The notes below the pieces were generated by a model that did no database searches, was not told the DNA's origin, and saw only the letters and a list, made by a program, of their open reading frames with translations. Shown here piece after piece: positions 51,597-63,285 of a stretch of DNA of 64,000 nt. Made by a program: the position numbers and the translations under genes. The number at the start of each line of letters is the position of its first letter. Position 1 is the first letter of the stretch. This DNA comes from Hyalella azteca (lineage: Eukaryota; Arthropoda; Malacostraca; Amphipoda; Hyalellidae), in contig NW_025940924.1 of assembly GCF_000764305.2 (NCBI RefSeq), positions 128,133 through 192,132 on the forward strand, read 5' to 3'.

Positions 51597-54059
51597 CATC
51601 CTGAAGTCAAAATGACGTGTCAAACAGTAATATATTTCAATGTCCTCACGGGCACTATAACAACTGAGCGCTTCGCACAAAAATTTCATGTCATTTAGGG
51701 GGAAATATTCTTTTTTTTTTGAACCAACGATATCACGGCACATAGAAAAATCAGTGAGCCATATTGTCTAAAAAGCGACGCACTTTCTTACAGCAATAGC
51801 AGAGAGCGGACGTAACACAAGTACGCGCTTATGACGGTCAAAACTGGATCAAAATAACCCTTTCAGTAGCAAACACTGGAACACCTTGCACTCATATCTT
51901 TGAGTGATGCTTCTGACATCGTCGGAAAGGCTTCCTCCATACCGCCCGCCCCGTGGCTGACATTCTTACAAAAAAGTTCATGTTTTGCATATAATAATTT
52001 GTTTGGGGGACCGCCTGTGGTCACTTCTTAGGTAATCATCACGTCAGTTTCTCGACATCAGCCGTAATGAGATGAATTAAACGGTCTAAATTTGGGCCTT
52101 CAACCACTACCTGTTTATCAGCTGGAGCAGTTCAAGCGTGTCGGCTGAAATAAATAAGTTTGATTCAAAATAATGACATTGTTTGTTGCTCCATAATATC
52201 AGGAATATATAAATAAATCAAAGTCTTTTCATAATGCAGGATTTAGATGCCAGTAAAATTGCAAACAATTTAGTATGTTTTCACTAAAGACGTTTTAGAG
52301 CCCAGCACCTTAACTGGATTACTCATATATATGAGAATTACAACCGATCTGTATGACTGAATTTGATGAGTAGCCATTAATATTGACTCAACTACAATAC
52401 TTTCATGGAACGAATCGTTCGGAGTTTTTTTTTTCAAAGTTTTCAACTGATGCCGGAGCTGATATCGATAAATTTTCATTTCAATATAAAAAAATGGCAT
52501 TATTTTGGTATAAAATTCTTCAAAAAATATGCTATTACAGCAATAAAATTATCTAAATAACAATATCGTACAATAAATTCTCGATATGCACCGTTTAATA
52601 TTTTTAGTATTCTCAAAAAAGTGCTAAAAGTAAGGCCAGAATTAGTCATCCTATAAACCAGCAAAGATTTCCGTGATAAGTCTCACGTTTTGCTCTAAAG
52701 TCAAATGCCATATACCAAGAGCGTCCAACCACAAACCAAAAACGCCGTCCGTTGCCACCTCAGACTGGTGGTCAGACCTTGACACTAGAATTACACTCAA
52801 CACATTCAAACAATGACTCATGGAATCGTATGGCCCGTGATATATGCCATTGTGCCCAATGATATAGCCTACTGTGATAGTGATATTTATTTTTTCCGTC
52901 ACCGCAAGCGTCTCCAAAACAATGAGCTAAGCGGTATTTGAGGAGAGCAATGATCAACCTTATTGGTGAGTGCTCTATAAAAGCTATTTCTAATCATTAG
53001 TGGAAATTGCTATTAGAAATAAATAAATAATTTATACCCATGGCACACCCCAACTAGGCACGAGCAGCATTAAAACGTCCACATAAAATCAAATCAATTG
53101 CAAGTCTATATACTGTACGTATTGTTGAGATATCGCATTCAACATCGCATTGGCGATGTTAGAAAAAAAATATTTTATTCATGAAAATCACACCAAAAAA
53201 GCGAGTAAGCGCAACACTATGCATTTTCCAAGAGCTGTATTTTCGGTTATGCTAAAATCAAGAGGAATTTTCGGCGATTTTGAGCATGCTGATAAAAAAG
53301 ACACATAACAGGCAGCGTGATATAAGAGCGAGCTCCACTTAACCGTTAACGCCCATTTGTCGTAAGGTGATATTTAGAGGCTGTGATCACCGTACATGGA
53401 TCTGTAGTGTGACATATACGACGCTGCACCCATCACACGCATAGGTCGGGTGAATGCCATACGCATGCCACTCAACAGGAGAGGTGACAGTTCAAACCAA
53501 GGGTGGCGCTAGTATATCGACCAGCCATGCAGTCACACCTTCAACTATTGTCCTTTATAATTACTGCCGGGACTCTTTTAATGTCAAATGTGGTATACCG
53601 AGGGATTTTTGGCTTCTAATTCGTCACCTGCAGATAAATTCATAAAGTGGATGTTTTCGCCTTTTACGAAACGAAATTCTACATTTTATGCGCATTCTTT
53701 ATTTCGCAAAAGCTACTTGCTTAGTCCATTTTTCTACTTGCAATTTTCTGCAGACTTATAGTTTACTTTAATCCAGGTGAGCTTGATTATACAGCGGTGC
53801 GCTCCTATCTGCTCAATAGCCTCAACAAATTAAATAAAAACAATGGATTTGACTCATACATTGCATATGCAATATCGTCACCACAGGTGTTGCTCTCTTC
53901 GCCAATGGTCTCCCCCCTAAACAACCATTTTTATCTATTCATTTGCGATCTTCAGATTTAATTTGCTTCCTTTTCACAACGGAACTGTTCTTTTCTCATT
54001 CTTATATACCGTAACTTGTGAGGCCCTTCCTTTGAGGTCATACCAACCATCAGTTTCAT

Positions 54060-54495
54060 CTGTGATAACAATCAGTTGCATCTCTGCTAACCACTGGTTT
54101 CATCTCTGCTAGCCACCAGTTTCATCGCTGCTAACCATCAATTATCTCTGCTAACCACAAGTTTCACCTGACAACCACCAGTTTCATCTCTGCTAGCCAC
54201 CACTTTCATCTCTTCTAACCACCTGTTTCATAGCTGCTAACCACCAGTTTCATCTCAGCTAACCACCAGTTTCATCTCTGCTAATCACCAGTTTCATCTC
54301 TGATAACCACCGGTTTCAACTCTTCTAACCACCAGTTTCATCTCTGCTAACCACCAGTTTCATCTCTGCTAACCACCAGTTTCATCTCTGCTAACCACCA
54401 GTTTCATCTCTGCTAACCACCAGTTTCATCTCTGCAAATCACCAGTTTCATCTCAGCTAACCACCAGTTTCATCTCTGCTAACCACCAGTTTCAA
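54060..54495. repeat. 22-bp minisatellite (CTCTGCTAACCACCAGTTTCAT)
   Basis: About twenty units of CTGCTAACCACCAGTTTCAT with TC before. The left half is diverged (54060-54300) and the right half nearly uniform. Confidence 0.93.
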
Positions 54496-55698
54496 CCCTA
54501 TCTCCCCCAACATTTCCAGCTCCTCTGTAGCCGCTCACAATCATCAGCATGTGCAGTCACGTCGGGCGGAAGGCTCAAGAAAATTTGAATGAGGCTCCAG
54601 AGGAAAAAGCCAGATTGCATATTCGGGCTCAGCGCTGAGAACAAGCCCGCCATATTGGGCGCTTCAAAACAGACGAAGGCCGCGAAGGCTGCAAAGTGGC
54701 TCGAGCCTTCTTGTTCTACCATGGCCTTCATTTGTGTTGTCTTGAGATTTTGTGACTTCAAATATGGCGTATATTGGAATCTTACATCCAGAGTCCAGTC
54801 TTTAAGTTCAAATCATAAAATCACATGGTTCTATTCTAATGAATTGAAGTCTGTTAATTTTGATGAACCAGATTTCGAAAGCCTGAGATTCTTTGTGTCT
54901 GAATTTTCTGTGTGTCTTAATTTTCAAAGCCTTTAATTAAGTCCCAGACGTTTATTGGTTCTTGCTTCTCAATTTATAATTTTCCTGTTAGGATTGCCAA
55001 GCCAATATTTCTTTGCAATTTGTCTATGTCTCTTCGATTTTAAAACTTTATCCCCTACATTTCCAGACGTAAAGACTTCAAGTCATTGCATATTAGAACC
55101 TCGAGTATTCGACAGAACCTCATTTATGGTAAGGAATTATGGTCGGGTTAGCAGTGCTTATTAACGCGCTGTGAGAAGCCGCAAAAATAAGACTGTGAGA
55201 CACCGCTCATGGAATACTAATAACTGACTTTTTGCCTCGCCTCTACGAAGCGACATGTGCGAAGAATTTAGACACAGAGTTGGTGAATGAAACTATTCAA
55301 ATTTCTCATTATATGGCAGAAATTTTTTTATGAAAATGTCATTTCGAATTAAAAAAAATACTTTGATTGTATTTATTCGAAAATTGACATTTTTAAATGA
55401 AAGTAATTGGTGATATTTCGAGCAGTTTTTGAATTGAATTTAAATTATTCAAATAGATGTTTGAATAAATTCATTCATTCTAAATTTTCATTTTTTTGCG
55501 GAAATGAAAAAATCAAAAAAAATTCAAATTGAAAAATTTAAAAAATACTTCAAAACAACGCGAAGTTAAATATTAGAATTAGAATTCTTTAAATGTTATT
55601 CGCAATTTCCTACTAGATAATTAAGAGACTAAACGAAATTCGATTGATTAGTTATTATTTTAATTAACAAATTAACAAATATCTTCTAATTGTTGCAG

Positions 55699-55797
55699 TG
55701 CTTCGACAAGACGGAAGGTGGAGGGAGCGACTCTAACTCCAAACCCGCACACAGCAAGAGCCCACCGCCCTTCAACATGCCCGCTGAGCTCTTCCAG
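55699..55797 (+). CDS. Coding exon C: short Ser/Pro-rich exon
   Basis: This 99-bp exon (33 codons) follows the acceptor TAATTGTTGCAG (ends 55698) and ends at a donor CAG|GTTAGA (GT at 55798). It is phase 0 at both ends and therefore joins exon B cleanly. The translation is CFDKTEGGGSDSNSK followed by PAHSKSPPPFNMPAELFQ. High GC content in an AT-rich setting and the fitting phase support it. The last residues (FNMPAELFQ) look more ordered than the rest and may lead into a conserved domain encoded beyond the window. The protein family is not recognised. Confidence 0.75.
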
Positions 55798-58021
55798 GTT
55801 AGATGCCTACACTTAAATTACTATTATAGATCATTTCATTATTATTATCAATGAGTTACGAGTTCATTACTCTTGTCAAAAAGCTACCTGTCTATCGTCA
55901 TGAAATTGGAATACAGAAAATGTAGTTGCGCACACACTGTCTTGTAACATACACTTGTTTCTTGCTGTCATTCACCGATGATGAATTCTTCAGGAAAATT
56001 AAAAATTATTCATGATTCATATTATTATTCACACAATCGATATTGTTTCATGACTTAACACAGGCTGAGAATTACAAACTTTTCAAAACTTGCCTTGCTG
56101 TTCACCGTTCCATCATAACGTAACAATATTTTCCGTACTTTAAAACAGTTCGCCTAGTGCGAAATATAACAACTCGAGAATCAGAGCCCATTTTGCAGAA
56201 AATTATCAATTAGACATTCTTGTAGACTAAAACTACTTATTTAAATTAGTTACTTCAACACAATAAAATATTTCGGTTCACTCATTTTCTATATTGAGAA
56301 TTGTGATATAAAATTCGATTTCCTCTTCTAAAAACTATCTGTTTTAATCCTTGAATTACTGTCGCTACTCGAGATATCGTTCAGATTTGCCATTCCTAGG
56401 AAATTTGAATGAGGATACAAGCAAATTGTTGCTAAATTAGTTACTTTACATATATGAAAATATTTGATAGTTGTTGTTGTTGAAGAAAAGTAACGCAGCT
56501 CATGATGCATTGTTAATAAAATGTAAGAAAATAATCGAGAAGGTTGATTATATGAAACTGGTAATACGTAATTTCATTAAAATGAGATTTCTTGTTATAA
56601 TCGAGAAAACTGTGAGAAAATATTATCACAGGTGATGATTTGCTTCAACAATAAATACTTTACAGAAAATTCGAAAACGCTAAAATAATTTAACCTTATA
56701 CTCCAGTTTCGTAAAATCAATCCTCTTACTCGGTTTGTGTACATTGATTTTCATGAAAATTGTTGATGAACTCGAGCGTTTATAGTAGCTGATTTTATAA
56801 ACACTGAAACATCAATAAAAGTAGAGACCCATCATCGCACTATTATTTTTCATTCAAAGTGAAAATATTTGTCAGCATGAAAATGGGCCAAAAATTTGAT
56901 TTTCAATTAAAATTTTTTGTGATATTCGTGAGTTGAATTCATTTGTCAGCTTGAGAAATTTGTCTGCCCTAAGCGTACGAGTTGGTTAATGTATTTTCAC
57001 TGAGTTACAATGATTGCTAGAACATTTGTATATTCATACTGTATTCATGACGGCAATCAACAACAGTCAACCCAGTGATTTGAATAAAATGTATTATTGT
57101 GTATAAAGTAAGAACGAAATGTATCATTCAATTTGCATTCTATTTGAATTTAATTTAATTACCTTCCAATGCACATTGATATTATAAAGTTAACAAGCGA
57201 ATGCAAAAGTTAAGAAATCATGAAATTAAAATTATTTTGTTTTTTAATGATATAATTAACCAGAATCTTCAACAGATTATAATATTTGTCAAATCCCTGT
57301 TGACGTTGTTAAGTGTACAAAATGGTTTTAATTCGAAACAATGACTTTCGACTGAATAACGACGATCTTTGACGCTTTCCTATGCGTGGAAGCAATACAC
57401 GCGAATATTTCTTCTCTTGCAAAAAATGTTCTGAATTTCGGACATTGTTTCCCAGCATGCATTTGCGTTTTAACTGATTACAATTGTTTTTTTTATGTAT
57501 TGGTGTTGCAATAATTCTACACAAACGTATGTTTCATGCTTCGATCAATTGCATTCTGTTGATTAAGGTTAGCTTCGACCGTAATCTTAAGTTATGATAA
57601 CATTTGTTTGTAGTATCTCTTCATGTTGTATGAAAGTAGTTTAATCATCGTCTCAGAGATTGCATGGATTTCGTCTCTGATTGGCATGTCATTAAAGAAT
57701 TTATTATTTACTAACTGGATTGTAATTAGTATTGCAAATTGCGCTATTCTTCTGTCATCTGTTCAGCAATGTTTGTTGGTAGTTTGAAAATATTGTTTGT
57801 TACCTGTTGATTTTAGCTGCCATAGAAGCCTCAGGTGAGTGAAGTTTTCTTAAAAAACTTACCTAGAATTATGATATTAATGTGGTAAAAGGATCATATT
57901 GATTTAGTAAAATTATTATACTAATATGGTATAAGCTCACAACTATCATTCCCGCTTCTAAAGCTGTTTTGGCATCAGATTTATCTTGGCGTCTTCGAAA
58001 AAAATTATCAAGAAATGGATT

Positions 58022-58195
58022 AAAAAAAATATAACTCAGTACTCACTGCAGTGGGTGACAGAGAGCACATTTTCTCGTCGCCGAAAACTTGAGGTCATGG
58101 ACGGACAGACGGACGGACAGACAGACAGTCAGACAGACGGACATGGCAAGCACAATAGTGCATTTATTCCATAAATGAGAAAATGCGCTAAAAAG
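58022..58195 (+). mobile_element. Dispersed GGAC-core element, copy 3
   Basis: It runs from AAAAAAATATAACTCAGTACTC through GACAGAGAGCACATTTTCTCG and a GGAC/AGAC core to GGACATGGCAAGCACAATAG and ATAAATGAGAAAATGCGCTAAAAA. Both ends match copies 1 and 2. Next to the left end lies the near-palindrome ACTCACTGCAGTGGGT. Confidence 0.65.
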
Positions 58196-58349
58196 CTCGA
58201 ATTAGTCTCGTAAACATCCATGATTAAAACGCTGCTCGATCGTTACTGCACTCAACTGTGATGGAAGTACACCTGTGAGCTACTCAGCTGACTATTGCAT
58301 CAAAAATTTCTGTTGTTATTTATTGAAGCTGCTGTTCAAATATTTATAC

Positions 58350-58370
58350 GGTAAAATTATTAATTTTACC
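58350..58370. repeat. Small AT hairpin
   Basis: GGTAAAATT, loop ATT, AATTTTACC. A related TATACGGTAA motif recurs about 45 bp on. Confidence 0.6.
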
Positions 58371-59105
58371 TTATAATTAAAATTATTAATTATACGGTAA
58401 TTAATTTATACATTGAATTGATTAAGATGAATTAGGCACTATGCTCGGCTATGCTCTATTGACACTCTGTAGAGATCGATTTGTATGAATTTTCTATTCA
58501 AAATTCTACAAATATTGACGCATATTCCCCAAGCATGCATGTGATCAACTGTGTGTGAAGATATAAATAACAGTCATCTATAACTCGACGATGATTAGTT
58601 AACACGTGAGAAGAAAGAGCCTTAAACCCGGCCAAGATTTTCAACGCGGTTGTAGACGTGCTCACGCTCAGCAGACTAGGCCCAAGAAGCGTTCTTATTA
58701 CAGTGCTGCATATTTCACGCTGCAATCTCGCTTTTTCCAGCGCTCCTGTTGCTCTCATCCATTATAGGAACCCTGCTCTTTCCAGCACAGCACACCCGGC
58801 CCGCCATTGCATGAGAAAATCGCCTATGTATACCCCATCGGAAAGACCGAATTCCCGTCTCTTTAATTCCCAATTTTTCGGCCACCGCCCACTGAAGGCA
58901 AAGCAAGCCATTCCAGGCTTTGTGTATGATGTCACAAGGCATGTAATTCTGTGAACAAGTCAATGTTGTGAATAATCCTTGCTTAGAGCAGAGTTTTTGA
59001 ACTTATGTTGCTCGTGCACTGGACCCAAAGTTCAAAGAGTCTTTGAACAGCAGCCGTACGATAGAGGCCATGTTTCACAAAGTGCATGTTAGTATTTCGT
59101 GGATT

Positions 59106-59600
59106 AAAATCATTTGTTTACAGCACCAAATGCCTCGATCATTATCGTAAAATTCATTCATCAAAATCATGGAATTCATTGAATGTAGTCACTTCAGACG
59201 TCGTTCTAAATCAGAGTTGTACCATCAACCCGTAAAATGATTTTACCCAAGTTAGCTGTATTAATTAGAATTATAATTTTACACGAGTTAGCAGTATTAA
59301 TTAGAATTATAATTTTACACAAGTTAGCAGATTAATTAAAATTATAATTTTACACGAGTTAGCAGTATTAATTATTAAAGTCATTGTTTATAGCACCAAG
59401 TGCCTCGATCATTATCGTATCATTCATCAAAATCATGGAATTCATTGAATGTAGTCACTTCAGACGTCGTTCTAAATCAGAGTGGTGCCATCAACCCGTA
59501 AAATGGTTTTACCCAAGTTAGCAATATTAATTAGAATTAGAATTTTACACGAGTTAGCAATATTAATTAGAATTATAAATCTTACCTTTGTTAGCACCAT
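59106..59600. repeat. 270-bp tandem duplication with an inner 30-33-bp repeat
   Basis: The stretch from TTACAGCACCAAATGCCTCG (near 59119) recurs 270 bp later. The copies share GTGCCTCGATCATTATCGTA-like sequence and CACTTCAGACGTCGTTC. Each ends in short repeats of TTTTACACGAGTTAGCAG and ATTAATTAGAATTATAA. Confidence 0.85.
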
Positions 59601-59716
59601 TGATCAGAATTTCATTCAAATTTAAATTGATACAAAACATGAAATTCTTAAAAATAGCTTTCGAAGCAGGCAATTCTGTTCCAGACTTTATACACACATA
59701 TGCGAAGAACTTGAAT

Positions 59717-59757
59717 ACCTAATTATACACATAATAATATTATGTGTATAATTAGGT
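59717..59757. repeat. 41-bp near-perfect palindrome
   Basis: A 20-base arm beginning ACCTAATTATAC at 59717, one spacer base (A), and its exact inverse ending ATTAGGT at 59757. The related ATATTATGTGTAAT follows at 59761-59774. Confidence 0.9.
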
Positions 59758-60516
59758 GTAATATATTATGTGTAATCAATTATAATTATTATGTTATCCC
59801 AATAAATGAATACTGCAAAGCAACAAGTATCTCAATGTACAAAAATTCTTTCATCTCCAACGCGATGAAAAAAATTAAACATGTAAGCACCGTTCATTCC
59901 AATTCACTAAAATTTTGAACCCATTCACGTATTCGCCTGGAACTGTTACGTCACGAATAAAAAACTGCTCGCCCATTGGCTGACCAAATTCATGACGTCA
60001 TTTTTCATTCAGAGAAAAATTCTCACGCTGTTGGAACAACAAAAGCTGGGGCGCTTCTGAAAAAAACGACATGAAAAGATTTAAACGATGGCTGGGGGCA
60101 TTGGAAAAATTCAAAGTAGAAAATGTGTGCCTTAGATTCAGGGTGAACTAAAATGCCGTTGATGTTTATTAAATGAATGTAGGTATTTGAGAAAACAATG
60201 AAATTTATAAAATGTTTTAGGATATATTTTTAGTAAATTCTAAATTGAAAACCTATAGGTGATATATAATAATGCAATTAAAAAATCAAGTTGGATCGAG
60301 AGTGCGAGTGTTGTAACTGCGGCAAAGCAATTTGGTAAAGACAAATACATAATAAAAGTCGATCTTAATTTATGAGTGCTTGGACGTAAATGTGTTATGA
60401 AGCTTTAGACGTAAAAATTTCAGCTTACTACATTTAAATTCATCAGCAAATTGAATATTTTTACTTATGGTAACATTATGTTTGCACGTAAACAATAACC
60501 AGATCCTGTAAGAACA

Positions 60517-60703
60517 AGTCCACCCAAGCACCACGTTAAAATAAATTTATGGCTATCGCTGCAACGCCAGTCTCCAAGAAGTCTAAAGTCCAGCCAAGCA
60601 CTGCGCTAAAAAGCATCTATAGCTGCCGCTGCGACGCCAGTCTCCAAGAACTCTATAAAGTCCACCCAAGCACCGCGCTAAAAAGCATCTATAGCTGCCG
60701 CTG
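60517..60703. repeat. About 71-bp satellite, three units
   Basis: AGTCCACCCAAGCACC (or AGTCCAGCCAAGCACT) starts units at 60517, 60587 and 60659. Units 2 and 3 are closest (GCGCTAAAAAGCATCTATAG shared). Confidence 0.9.
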
Positions 60704-62538
60704 ACAAACCAAAAATTCAAATAGATTGACGTCGATTAAAATAAATGAGTAGTTGTAAACCAGTAGTAGTTCCTAAATTTTTATAATAATAATAATAATC
60801 ATTTAAACAACTATCATTTATTTCCAACTAAATATGTTTCTACCATCATTAGGCGGTCTTAACCCTATTACGCAAAAAAGACTGAGTATGTCTTCTGAAA
60901 ACACTACGTCGCATACATCAGCAAGTTTCAGCAAGAATATAAGAATAATATCAAGCCTCCCACACGACCGGGATAAAAGTTACCCTAATAAGACAGGCTC
61001 TAGGGAAAAAACTGCCAACTGAGTCCCAGCCATCATCACTGCAATACTCTGTCACTGCCTCTATCAAAGCTCTACTTCATTCCAACCATAATCATTCATT
61101 ACATAATTACTGCATAACTTCATTTTATTCTTTATACGCTTTCTTTTTAACATATCTATTAGTACTAGCTGTCATCATAGCTAAATTCACATTGACCTTA
61201 ATCATTATGGTGCTCTGTCATTACTGATGTACATTATCTCCTTTTCCTCTTTAAACTAAATTATGTTTAACTTACGAAGAACTTACAAAATTTATCCTAA
61301 CAGTTGAAAGAAATGCTTTCAAAATAAATAGCCATGGCATTAGCCGCTAGTCATTATTCTAATTCTGGATCTCCTTTTTTTTGGAGAAACAATTTTTTTT
61401 CCCAACGATACTTTCGATCGCCTGTGCAGAAAAAAAAACTTGGGTACTCGAAGTTCTCACAGAGCTCTGACTCTCACTCTCGCAAAGCTCTCACACGGTC
61501 GAGGACTCTCTCTCTTCGGCTCTCAATCCATTTCTGCTCGCGCATCAAGAGCTTGAGCAAACGATAGGCTGTGAGGTCTATATAGGCCTAACAGAAACAA
61601 TGATTTCCATGTTGCCTAATAATTTATTTTATAACTTTTGTCGAAGCACTTTCATTAATTATTTCTAAATGAAAGTATCTGGTGTTCAATTTTAGGAAGA
61701 GAATTTTTGCATTTCAACTTTGATCTGTTTTATTTCAACAAAGTATACGAGCCTCTCCCATTCACTCAAGCTTAAATAACAGCACTAAATATTTCGATTT
61801 TTAAAATTTTAATCAAGTTAATGTTTTGGCTTCACTTAAAATATTTAAATGACGCCAATTTTGATTAATACCTCTAATTCCCACGACACTTGAAATAAGC
61901 AGCTATTAACGGAAATATAATGTCAAGCTTTAGCCTGGTTATAGGCCGCTGCTCGGACGGGCTAGAAAATACGAGGAATTGATCAAGTGTTTGCACACGC
62001 TGGCCTACTGAGCGGCATCCACACTCAAAATTCGATGAGCTTTGCCACATTTTTGTTTCATTTCACACATTTCACAGCCGTGGGATTCCAAACTGATGAG
62101 TTGCATATATATTTCGTTCATTACTTATTCGTACGATTATCAGACATTTTTGGCCAGGCAATGAAACTTAATTTTCGTTCATTAAAAAGTCGTGCAATGA
62201 TTATGACCAATTGTCTTCAATCCGGCACCATAACCAACCAATAACCCACTCACAGCGTGTGAAAACACTTAAAATCGATCGTCATGTCCTGACAAAACAG
62301 TCAAAGTAGCAGCATTTTGCGTCATTCAACATCACTAACTGATAAAATTGACATTGCAGGCAGTCTTTTAAGTCTTCAAGAACAATAACGATAATATGAC
62401 AGTATAAGCAGCGTTTTAGTTCATCCGTTAGTATATATAGATACTACCGTGATGTACATACATGTTGCAGAATCTTATTTCACTCCTGGTACAGGATCGT
62501 ACATGCAGCTATACATGGTAGAGAATTGTAATTAATCA

Positions 62539-62785
62539 ATGGTACAGGATCACACATTATACATGGAACAGGATCGCATTTCATACATGGTACGGGACCG
62601 TCCTTCATACATGGTACAGGACCGTCCTTCATACATGGTACAGGACCGTCCTTCATACGTGGTACAGGACCGTCCTTCATACATGGTACAGGACCGTCCT
62701 TCATACATGGTAGACCGTCCTTCATACATGGTACAGGACCGTCCTTCATACATGGTACAGGACCGTCCCTCATACATGGTACATG
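62539..62785. repeat. 24-bp minisatellite (ATGGTACAGGACCGTCCTTC)
   Basis: About ten units of ATACATGGTACAGGACCG plus TCCTTC. One unit near 62703 lacks 3 bases. The left end is diverged (GGATCACACATT). Frames on both strands are by-products. Confidence 0.93.
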
Positions 62786-62972
62786 TATAATGACCCAGTT
62801 GAGGAGGCCGGCCATGGTATACTCCTCATTCACTTGGTATTTTTGCGGACCAGGGCCCCGCTGCTCCGTGCCGCCGGAAACAGAAGCATTTTTAGACGCG
62901 ATTTTTGATCAGCAGCACCTGTCTCATTTTTGTCGGCATGTGCATCAACGAGTTCCGGCGACGTCAACTACG

Positions 62973-63285
62973 AACCAAATTCAACTTGAATTTTAACCCA
63001 TAAGTATTAATGCATTCGTTGTATACGAAATTCAACTTGAAATTCTCCCCATAAGTAGTAATGCATTCGTTGTATACAAAATTCAACTTGAATTTCTCCC
63101 CATAAGTAGTAATGTATTCGTTGTATACAAAATTCAATTTGAATTTCACCCCATAAGTAGTAATGCATTCATTGTATACAAAATTCAACTTGAATTTCAC
63201 CCCATAAGTAGTAATGCATTCGTTGTATACGAAATTCATCTTGAATCTTTCCCCATAAATAGTAATGCATTCGTTGTATTTCTAA
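62973..63285. repeat. 51-bp satellite, about six units
   Basis: The landmark TAATGCATTCGTTGTATAC recurs every 51 bp (about 63007, 63058, 63109, 63160, 63211, 63262), with TTCAACTTGAATTTC between. Because 51 is a multiple of 3, a long minus-strand frame opens, but it is not a gene. Confidence 0.93.

Larger units (their letters stand above)
42531..55698 (+). other. Intron between exons B and C (13.2 kb)
   Basis: It begins GTGGGT and ends TTGTTGCAG. It contains arrays at 43379-43490, 46377-46900, 47940-48240, 50936-51030, 51103-51177, 51535-51596 and 54060-54495. The remaining stretches, such as 43500-46370, 48370-50930 and 51750-54050, show no gene or repeat that I can identify. Confidence 0.75.

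Noticed and set aside
52651..52957. Minus-strand frames of 88 and 61 codons
   Set aside because: I considered a transposase fragment but saw no catalytic motif or family signature.
62480..63239. Repeat-peptide frames of 75-117 codons
   Set aside because: They arise from the 24-bp and 51-bp arrays, whose unit lengths are multiples of 3.
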